Shown piece after piece: positions 1 to 5,565 of a stretch of DNA of 5,734 nucleotides; position 1 is the stretch's first letter; the number at the start of each line of letters is the position of its first letter. The stretch spans positions 1 through 5,734 of the forward strand of contig JAJRPH010000099.1 in assembly GCA_024280875.1 (NCBI GenBank), written 5' to 3'. The notes beneath the pieces are model-generated. The model did no database searches and was not told where the DNA came from. It saw only the letters and a list, made by a program, of their open reading frames with translations. Both the position numbers and the translations under genes were made by a program. This DNA is from Deltaproteobacteria bacterium (GTDB taxonomy: Bacteria > Desulfobacterota > Desulfobacteria > Desulfobacterales > Desulfosalsimonadaceae).

Positions 1-1510
1 CCATCTCTCCGAAAATATCTGAAAAAGCCTCGTTCATGGCACCGGACTGATCCCAGTAATTTAAGTTGCATGTATAAGATGTTATTCCATGGGTGAGTTC
101 ATGCGCTACCACATCAAGAGCGCCTGCATATGGCTTGGCATCGCCAAAAAACATCGCATTGTAATCAGGGGCCCAGAAAGCATTATTATAATTTTCACCA
201 ACCCTGACAAAAGCGATTGCAGAACAGCCATTGCCGTCAATTGAGTTACGATTGTGACGATCAAAATAGTAATCATACGTCTCGGACAAACAATAAGTAA
301 GGCTCACCGCATCTTGAAGCCATCCCGATGAAGCATTTTGAGAGGTGACGGTAGGCGCATTGAATGTGCCGCCTTGCGGGGGTAAATCAGTATTATTCAT
401 ATCCCTGATGATAATGGCCCCGCGTGTCTTATCTATTAATGGAGGGTCGGATGTCTCATCGTACATGTCTTTGCTCGTATCTACCATGAAGTAACTGCTA
501 CCCTCCTGCCAGACGTTTAACTGCTGTGTTTTTCCGAAAAGATCTGTCCCGGACCCGGATACGTTATTCTTTAAAACCTGATTATAAGCCATTAACGCTG
601 AGCCGTTCAAGGCATCGATTATTACAAGCCAGTTTGATTCAATAGAAACTGATAGTTCAATCTTCCATGCCAGGCGCGGAGGCCTGTCTCCGGGTGCATA
701 AATAATGAGAACAGGATCATTTGCTTTTGCCGTTTCAGCGCCAGGAACCACCGTTTGGGAGGCCTTAATTGCATCATCCGCATCCCAGACTGGTTTGGTT
801 ACAATGCGTCGGGGAGTCGGAACAAATGAGCCATTCATTAAATTTACATTGCCGGTTTGGTCGAGATGAACATTTAATTCGGCAGGCCAGACCGGCAAAC
901 CTTTAAATGTCTGATAATAGCGGAAATGACGACGGTTTAGAAAGTCCTTCGTGTAATGGGAAAGACTGAGTTCATCATCCGGGTTTGAAATATGGAGAAG
1001 ACCACGGTTGGATCTTAAAAATTCCCTTGCTGTTTTTTTATCCTGTTGTTTTTCTGTACTTTTATCCTTTATCGCTCGCTCAAGAACTACACCATTTCGT
1101 TTGGCTTTCTTTTTTACTTTTATTTGTCTTGGCGTACCGGCACTGGACCTGAACCAAATATCAACCTCTTCCGATAGACGGTGCCGCAATTTTGCAGCAT
1201 TAGATTTTTGTCTGCCTTTCTGGGCATTTTGAGATTTTACGGAATAATTTTTCCCTTTCTGCAGGTCGTTTAGGCGCTCTTTTAGACGTTTTTCAATTTT
1301 GGCGGCAAGAGAATCAGGAGACTGATTTGAAGTGATGGCTGTTGTCGAGACTGATTGGTTCTGTGACATGGGGGTAAGCTTGATGGATTTAAGCACATCA
1401 TTATCTATCGCGCCCATATCCGGAGGTGATAAAATGCTAAAGCTTATCAGGGCGAAAAAAACAAAAAAGAAGATTTTACAAGTACGTTTTGTTCTCTTTT
1501 TTTTTCTCAT
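1..1510 (-). CDS. M4 (thermolysin-family) zinc metalloprotease precursor, C-terminus beyond the window
   Basis: I read 503 complete codons from ATG at 1510 with no stop before the window edge. Residues 1-11 are strongly basic and 12-28 hydrophobic, a Sec-type signal peptide. A long Lys/Arg/Gln-rich stretch (about 40-165) precedes an FTP propeptide domain (about 165-220, with GLPVWPAELNVHLD near 204) and a PepSY-like region (about 240-320, ending near LVIIDALNGSAL). The catalytic domain starts near residue 325. The zinc site is visible: H470-E471-L-T-H474 and, at thermolysin spacing (H142/H146/E166), E494 in NEAFSDIFG. NYNNAFW is a further family signature. The third catalytic histidine (thermolysin H231) would lie outside the window. 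M4 enzymes are secreted endopeptidases matured by autocatalytic removal of the prodomain. The gene starts 27 nt after the propeptide-only gene, so co-transcription is likely. The start is supported by GGAG six nt upstream. Family assignment is firm; substrate is unknown. Confidence 0.95.
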   Translation of the reverse strand, partial: MRKKKRTKRTCKIFFFVFFALISFSILSPPDMGAIDNDVLKSIKLTPMSQNQSVSTTAITSNQSPDSLAAKIEKRLKERLNDLQKGKNYSVKSQNAQKGRQKSNAAKLRHRLSEEVDIWFRSSAGTPRQIKVKKKAKRNGVVLERAIKDKSTEKQQDKKTAREFLRSNRGLLHISNPDDELSLSHYTKDFLNRRHFRYYQTFKGLPVWPAELNVHLDQTGNVNLMNGSFVPTPRRIVTKPVWDADDAIKASQTVVPGAETAKANDPVLIIYAPGDRPPRLAWKIELSVSIESNWLVIIDALNGSALMAYNQVLKNNVSGSGTDLFGKTQQLNVWQEGSSYFMVDTSKDMYDETSDPPLIDKTRGAIIIRDMNNTDLPPQGGTFNAPTVTSQNASSGWLQDAVSLTYCLSETYDYYFDRHNRNSIDGNGCSAIAFVRVGENYNNAFWAPDYNAMFFGDAKPYAGALDVVAHELTHGITSYTCNLNYWDQSGAMNEAFSDIFGEM

Positions 1511-1516
1511 GATTAG

Positions 1517-1520
1517 CTCC
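1517..1520 (-). promoter_or_regulatory. Ribosome binding site of the M4 protease gene
   Basis: On the minus strand GGAG is followed by the six-nt spacer CTAATC and then ATG at 1510. It lies inside the 27-nt gap after the upstream stop codon, which fits independent translation initiation within a shared transcript and fixes the protease start. Confidence 0.7.
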
Positions 1521-1537
1521 AAATTTTATTGCGGTGT

Positions 1538-2419
1538 TTACATCTTTTTATTTATATTATTAGCATCAAAAGGAGCTGTGTTATTGTAAACAGTAGTAAG
1601 TTTTTCAAGGACGGCACCTGTTGCGGCATCTATGATAAATGCCCATCCTTCAGTCGCTCTAAGTGTTGTCACGATGCGATAAGCCAGGCGCGCCTCAACT
1701 TCTATCGATGTATAGATTATCATTTCAGGCCGACATTTTAAACATTCATGCCCAGGACTTGCTAAATTATCGGTAACAATCCTTTTAGCATCTTCTTCTT
1801 TCAAAACTGGTTGGGTTTCTACCTCCACGGGTGTTGGTATGTAACGGCCCTGCAGTAGATAAACATGGTTAAAGCTATCCAAATGGACGTTGAATTCAGA
1901 AGCCCAAATAGGAATTCCATTAAATTCTTGCTGGAATCGTATATGTTTATAACCAAGATCATCTATATTTATCGACTTAACCGTCAACTCATTAACCGGG
2001 TCAACTATTTTGAATAATAAATTATTAGCTGAAATAAATGCCAGTGCAATTTCAGAATACAGCCCTTCCGTTTGAAGTTCTTGGAAATTTTTATCTTTCT
2101 CTAATCCCTCGGATAGATTTTTCCCTTTTAAAAAAATGATCGTCGCATTATTTTCATCACGTTTTATAATTGTATCCGATGGCAATTCCATATCCATTCC
2201 CTCAAAATGATCATGATTTGATTGTCTGTTAACACCATCGCATGCAGTAGCGGGAAATCCGAATCCGACGATACTTAGAATACACAGGATGTTAAGAACA
2301 GGTCCTACGGCGGAAAAAGGGCAATGACGATTTGAAGATAACTTTTTTTTTAAATCGCCGGTTTCCATCATTTTTCTCTTCTTTCCGTTCCGATCTAACA
2401 ACTGGCCTTGCTCTATCAT
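1538..2419 (-). CDS. Free-standing FTP-PepSY propeptide-like exported protein, no catalytic domain
   Basis: This 293-residue protein looks like the prodomain of an M4 protease on its own. From the upstream start, a basic region is followed by a hydrophobic stretch (about 38-56) ending PATA-C60: a signal peptide, with C60 as a weak lipoprotein-cysteine candidate (Ala, not Leu, at -3). An FTP domain spans about 132-195 (GIPIWASEFNVHLD at 168-181, IPTPVEVETQPV after it). A PepSY-like domain follows (about 205-275, ending FIIDAATGAVLEKL), and the protein stops about 20 residues later, where a catalytic domain would begin. There is no HExxH. The FTP-PepSY part is clearly related to that of the next gene. 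M17/M18 (ATG at 2371/2368) are alternative starts, preceded by purine-rich GGAAAGAAGAG, and may be preferred because M1 has no clear Shine-Dalgarno. FTP and PepSY domains are known as protease chaperone/inhibitor modules, so a trans-acting role is inferred. It could instead be a degraded protease duplicate. Confidence 0.88.
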   Translation of the reverse strand: MIEQGQLLDRNGKKRKMMETGDLKKKLSSNRHCPFSAVGPVLNILCILSIVGFGFPATACDGVNRQSNHDHFEGMDMELPSDTIIKRDENNATIIFLKGKNLSEGLEKDKNFQELQTEGLYSEIALAFISANNLLFKIVDPVNELTVKSINIDDLGYKHIRFQQEFNGIPIWASEFNVHLDSFNHVYLLQGRYIPTPVEVETQPVLKEEDAKRIVTDNLASPGHECLKCRPEMIIYTSIEVEARLAYRIVTTLRATEGWAFIIDAATGAVLEKLTTVYNNTAPFDANNINKKM

Positions 2420-2520
2420 TTTATCAATCTGATTGTTTTTATAGAATATATAACAAATTATAATATTAACTATATGCAGATTTTTTAAGCGATCCCTTAA
2501 CTGCCGACCGCTGATTGGAT

Positions 2521-2558
2521 CTGGGCCCAGGCCCTCGGCAATAATGCCCTAGTATTGC
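2521..2558. repeat. GC-rich palindrome (CTGGGCCCAG) and adjacent small hairpin
   Basis: CTGGGCCCAG at 2521-2530 is a perfect 10-bp palindrome. Just after it, GCAATA (2538-2543) and TATTGC (2553-2558) form a 6-bp stem with a 9-nt loop. The patch stands out from the AT-rich flanks and lies about 100-140 bp upstream of the propeptide gene. It may be a protein-binding site, an mRNA leader structure or repeat debris; the sequence does not decide. Confidence 0.4.
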
Positions 2559-2588
2559 ACCGCCATCTTATAAATTTTTACATAAGAT

Positions 2589-2735
2589 TTGAAGGACTTG
2601 TAAAAAGTCCGTCACCCGACCGAACGCGGTTTACCGGTGGGGGCGGATCCGTTTGAATTTTATTCAAATGACGGGGGAGGAGGATTCCCCCCCCTTGTAA
2701 AAAAGCGCGAAAGCGACTTTTTACAAGGTCATCAA
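2589..2735. mobile_element. MITE-like inverted-repeat element, about 147 bp
   Basis: The left arm (2589-2609) and the reverse complement of the right arm (2715-2735) match at 18 of 21 positions, including 13 consecutive identical bases (CTTGTAAAAAGTC). A 9-bp direct repeat AAGATTTGA (2584-2592 and 2734-2742) overlaps the outer ends of the arms and could be a target-site duplication. The interior holds nested palindromes: GGACTT/AAGTCC (2594-2599/2605-2610), TTTGAAT/ATTCAAA (2652-2658/2662-2668), and GGGGGA/TCCCCC (2673-2678/2686-2691). There is no coding capacity. Size, arms and structure fit a non-autonomous miniature transposon or a dispersed palindromic intergenic repeat. Multi-copy status cannot be judged from one window. 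Confidence 0.55.
2693..2728. repeat. Strong hairpin, 11-bp perfect stem plus GAAA-capped inner stem
   Basis: CCTTGTAAAAA (2693-2703) and TTTTTACAAGG (2718-2728) are perfect inverted repeats. After a 2x2 mismatch (AG/AC) an inner CGC/GCG stem is capped by the GNRA-type tetraloop GAAA (2706-2715). It forms the right end of the MITE-like element and reuses its CTTGTAAAAA arm sequence. In RNA from the + strand the loop is GAAA; from the minus strand it is TTTC. With an A/T-rich stem and no following T-run, it is not a typical intrinsic terminator. Confidence 0.65.
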
Positions 2736-2883
2736 GATTTGAGTTTAAATTTAACGGATAAAACTGCAATGAACATGATCAACCATTCGGGTTACGTATA
2801 TATCGGACCACGTTCTCCCATCTGATCGGGATCGGGAAATTTTGTTTCGTCCAAAAATTTACATATCTATGAATCGCAGGAAC

Positions 2884-5166
2884 TTATTTACATGAGTCTA
2901 AGACCTGCTTCAATTGAAGGAATTTTTGTTGTATAGAATTGTCAATTATGTGCTCATGGTTAAATCTCCCCATGTTTTGAGCTTCTATTGCTTTTACTTC
3001 ATCTTTCTCTATCTCTTCTAAATCGCTTTTCAAAGAAAAGTGATCTGTATCATGCAAAACGGTTTTACTTCCATGAAGTGTATAACAAGATGACCAATCT
3101 GTTTGATTTTGTATCTGGTAATAACAACTATTTTTAAGGATGGTGTTCCCATCCGTGTAAAAGACATAAAATCTATCAAAAAGAATTGACGTATCCAATA
3201 GCGTCCAATCCCCTGAATCCGGCCAATAACACGCATTTATGGCATCACCATATTCATCTGTACCATATATGTAATAGCCTCCTTCATAATTCTTTTTGCC
3301 GGTTATGGTATCCAATTTATAGTATTGATGATATGTGTCCTGAGATAGTGTATAATAGAAATGCCAAGTTCCTTTCAAAAATACAGTTTTGCTTCGAACT
3401 GAACCTCCACCATTTACAGTTACTGAAACACAATCGCTCCATGCGGAATATCCGTATACATAGGGCAATCCCCATGACCTACAATATGCACGGACCTTAT
3501 ACGAATATTTTGTGCCGGATACCAGATCTTTTTTATCTGATACGGTTGTTCTGTCGATACCGGCCTGTTTTACTTTTTCCCATGATGCAGATGATGAACA
3601 GTCACCGGTTTTCCGGTATATTTCAAACCCTCTCTCATTGTCGCTGTTGTCGCTCCAGTTTAGAACAATTTTGCCGTTTGAGTCAGTGGCTATTAATCCC
3701 GTGGGGTTAAACGGGATGCAGACCGTGTAAGTGGGCGGCGAACAGCCCTTGCTGTTGCAGGCCTGCACATAATAGCAATAACCGGTTGAGGATTGATTAC
3801 CCATTGACGAGGTGTCGCTGTAATTTAAGGTGGCCGGCCCTGTTGTGGCAAGAAGCGTCCATGAGCCGGAATCGTTTATCTCTCTGTAAATTTTAAATTC
3901 CGTCACGTTTGAGGACCACTCGTCCCAGGTCAGATCCACTCTTGAAGAAGAAGCCCAGGTGGCCACAAGATTGACAGGCGCACTCGGGGTGCCGGTAATT
4001 CCGGATACGGTTGTGCCGCAATTACTGTATGCGGAATTGCCGGATGAGTTGTAAGCCCGCACCCGGTAGGAGTACTGGGTATCCGAATCAAGATCCATAT
4101 CATTAAATTTATTCACATTCTCTGCAACTGTGGCGATTTGGGACCATTGGTAAGAAGAATTACATCCTCTTTTTTTCCGCTCAATTTCAAAGCCGTCCTC
4201 GTTGTCTGACTGATCAGTCCACCGCAGCATTATTTTATTGCGGGATACCGCATTCGCGGCTAAGCCTCTCGGCTCTGTCGGGCTATCGTTAATATCTATT
4301 TTATAAACTTTTTGGTTTGAAAAAGTACCACCGCCGGATAAAGAGTAGGTATAGCCATTGTGCCACAGATAAGTGCCGTCATAAGCAAGTCCTCTTGGCT
4401 CACTGGCAGGGGAATCAAACGACCCGAGAATATTCCCCGCGGTATCTAGTTTATAAATTTTTCCGGTTGAACCATCCGCATTCCACAGATATGTGCCATC
4501 AAATGCAAGCCCATAGGGTTCAGGTCCAGGAGAATTAAAGGAAGTAATTAAATTTCCCGAAGTGCTTAATTTATAAATTTTGTCTGTTGTCTCATCAGCG
4601 TACCATAGATATGTCCCGTCATAAGCCAATCCAATAGGATCACTGCTGGGTATGCTAATAGATGAGATAATACTTCCGGATGTGGTTAGCTTGTAAATTC
4701 TATTACTCGAATTATCGATATTCCATAAATATATCCCGTCAAAAGCAAGCCCATAGGGACTGGAACCTGGGGCATTGAATGAGCTGACAGTGTTTCCGGT
4801 GGTACTTATTTTATAAATTCTGTCATTTATATTACAGGTAATCCACAAATATCCACTGCCATAGGTAAGCCCCATTTGAACAGTTCCCGGTGGCGTAAAT
4901 GAACTCACTATATTTGTTGAAAGATTGTAATAAGCTACTGATACTCTTAAATTGCCTGCCTCCTCAACCGGTGCGGTATTTATCACAGACCAGCCAGAAT
5001 CCGCTTGCTGGATATCTGCATAAATGTCTGAGTTGATGTTATATTCGTTGCCGCGGGAATCATAGTTATAAATTTCATTCGCAAAAACAGAATAATCATA
5101 ATTCATTAAAATAATAATAAAAAAAATTAAAACCCCTGTTGTCTTAATAATTTTTTTAACAAACAT
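2884..5166 (-). CDS. Secreted five-unit beta-propeller / triple FN3 protein with novel C-terminal domain
   Basis: This is a 760-residue exported protein. Residues 1-29 are a Sec signal peptide (KKIIK, then a hydrophobic core, probable cleavage after VFA29). Residues 99-292 contain five units with the pattern GLAxDGxYLW...KIYKLxTxGN...SFxSPGxxP; the first four are exactly 40 residues each, the fifth diverges after YLW. This is typical of small beta-propellers of the NHL/streptogramin-lyase type, but no enzymatic residues are recognisable. Three FN3 domains follow: about 295-390, 393-484 and 485-585. They have the usual core Trp/Tyr residues and several Cys that may form disulfides. Residues about 589-700 are an aromatic-rich, probably beta-structured domain I do not recognise (GTWHFYY, YGTDEYGDA, FDRFYVFYTDG); 700-760 is charged and probably helical. 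AAGGAG six nt upstream fixes the start. A role in extracellular binding or adhesion is inferred from architecture only. It follows a relic FN3 module by 57 nt. Confidence 0.9.
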   Translation of the reverse strand: MFVKKIIKTTGVLIFFIIILMNYDYSVFANEIYNYDSRGNEYNINSDIYADIQQADSGWSVINTAPVEEAGNLRVSVAYYNLSTNIVSSFTPPGTVQMGLTYGSGYLWITCNINDRIYKISTTGNTVSSFNAPGSSPYGLAFDGIYLWNIDNSSNRIYKLTTSGSIISSISIPSSDPIGLAYDGTYLWYADETTDKIYKLSTSGNLITSFNSPGPEPYGLAFDGTYLWNADGSTGKIYKLDTAGNILGSFDSPASEPRGLAYDGTYLWHNGYTYSLSGGGTFSNQKVYKIDINDSPTEPRGLAANAVSRNKIMLRWTDQSDNEDGFEIERKKRGCNSSYQWSQIATVAENVNKFNDMDLDSDTQYSYRVRAYNSSGNSAYSNCGTTVSGITGTPSAPVNLVATWASSSRVDLTWDEWSSNVTEFKIYREINDSGSWTLLATTGPATLNYSDTSSMGNQSSTGYCYYVQACNSKGCSPPTYTVCIPFNPTGLIATDSNGKIVLNWSDNSDNERGFEIYRKTGDCSSSASWEKVKQAGIDRTTVSDKKDLVSGTKYSYKVRAYCRSWGLPYVYGYSAWSDCVSVTVNGGGSVRSKTVFLKGTWHFYYTLSQDTYHQYYKLDTITGKKNYEGGYYIYGTDEYGDAINACYWPDSGDWTLLDTSILFDRFYVFYTDGNTILKNSCYYQIQNQTDWSSCYTLHGSKTVLHDTDHFSLKSDLEEIEKDEVKAIEAQNMGRFNHEHIIDNSIQQKFLQLKQVLDSCK
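4393..4872 (-). repeat. Four tandem 120-bp coding repeats (propeller blades)
   Basis: Four in-frame units of exactly 120 bp (4872-4753, 4752-4633, 4632-4513, 4512-4393) encode residues 99-138, 139-178, 179-218 and 219-258 of the propeller/FN3 protein. A fifth partial unit covers about 4392-4291. Shared DNA blocks recur at the same phase, for example the segment for IYKL (TTTATAAATT on the + strand) and that for GLAxDG. The strict period suggests growth by in-frame tandem duplication, then divergence. Confidence 0.85.
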
Positions 5167-5172
5167 TTTGCT

Positions 5173-5178
5173 CTCCTT
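5173..5178 (-). promoter_or_regulatory. Ribosome binding site of the propeller/FN3 gene
   Basis: A consensus AAGGAG on the minus strand is followed by the six-nt spacer AGCAAA and ATG at 5166. It is the strongest Shine-Dalgarno in the window. It lies in the 57-nt gap after the stop of the FN3 relic, so the gene initiates independently of that fragment. Confidence 0.85.
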
Positions 5179-5223
5179 TTTGGTGAATCGAAAGTTTATA
5201 ATTTTGTTTCATGGTGCGGTTAC

Positions 5224-5565
5224 CTAAACACAATCGCTCCAGTCTGAATATCCATATACATAGGGCAAGCCCCAGGATCGGCAATAGGCACGGATCTTAT
5301 AGGAATAAGTTGTGTCGGGAATAAGGTCTTTTTTATCCGATACGGTTGTCCTGTCAATTCCGGCGGATTTCACTTTTTCCCATGACCCGGTGGATGAACA
5401 TTTCCGGTATAGTTCAAAACCCCGCTCATTATCGCTGTTATCGGTCCAGTTTAAAACGACTTTGCCGTTGGAACCGGCAGTGGCGGTTAAGCTCGAGGGA
5501 TTAAACGGCATGCAGACTGCAACAATGGGGTCACCCATTAAAGGACGGGTCAAGTGAAAAAACAC
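5224..5565 (-). pseudogene. Orphan FN3 module, relic of a duplicated FN3 protein gene
   Basis: The frame can be read for 113 codons from GTG at 5565. From about codon 18 (CMPFNPSSL) to the end (SDWSDCV) it is a close copy of FN3 domain 3 (about residues 483-580) of the downstream protein, including YRK, SWEKVK, AGIDRTTVSDKKDL and AYCRSWGLPYVYGY. DNA similarity is also high, with a few in-frame indels. The copy ends at TAG (5226-5224) where the intact gene reads TCA. After the stop the DNA still resembles the intact gene for only a few bases (GTAAC). The first 17 or so residues lack a signal peptide, and GGGAGA abuts the GTG too closely for a good ribosome site. The simplest reading is the remnant of a paralogue that lost its front and tail. 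Alternatively it is an exon-like module donor for recombination, or a small expressed protein. Confidence 0.7.

Larger units (their letters stand above)
2420..2883. other. 464-bp non-coding gap with palindromes and a MITE-like element
   Basis: No credible gene lies here; the short open frames on either strand run through palindromic repeat sequence. Nearest the downstream gene the DNA is very AT-rich, and on the minus strand contains TATAAT (2462-2457), a possible -10 box, but I see no convincing -35 at proper spacing. Next comes a GC-rich patch (about 2504-2565), then the inverted-repeat element (2589-2735), then about 150 bp of unremarkable sequence up to the stop of the propeller/FN3 gene. 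I see no classic GC-stem plus T-run terminator after that stop. The propeptide gene's promoter is probably in this gap. Confidence 0.7.

Noticed and set aside
1008..1741. Plus-strand open frames opposite the protease and propeptide genes
   Set aside because: They are antisense shadows; the hydrophobic and Phe-rich stretches arise from the reverse of Lys-rich minus-strand codons.
2240..2242. C60 of the propeptide protein as a definite lipoprotein site
   Set aside because: The preceding Ala-Thr-Ala is a weak lipobox lacking Leu at -3, so it is kept only as a possibility; ordinary signal-peptide cleavage is equally likely.
2578..2825. Overlapping short open frames on both strands in the intergenic gap (63 and 62 codons)
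   Set aside because: They run through the inverted-repeat element; the peptides are translations of palindromes, with no ribosome site or domain signal.
2811..2838. Short GATCGGG direct repeats and a CCC/GGG pairing considered as a terminator for the propeller/FN3 gene
   Set aside because: The stem is only about 3-4 bp and there is no T-run on the minus strand.
3186..3730. Plus-strand open frames up to 174 codons opposite the FN3 gene
   Set aside because: They are antisense to a clearly real gene with domains and a strong ribosome site; their translations are His/Cys/Leu-rich with no recognisable motif.
4393..4872. Regular 120-bp repeats considered as a CRISPR-like or satellite array
   Set aside because: They are in-frame coding repeats, with diverged sequence throughout, specifying propeller blades; there is no repeat/spacer alternation.
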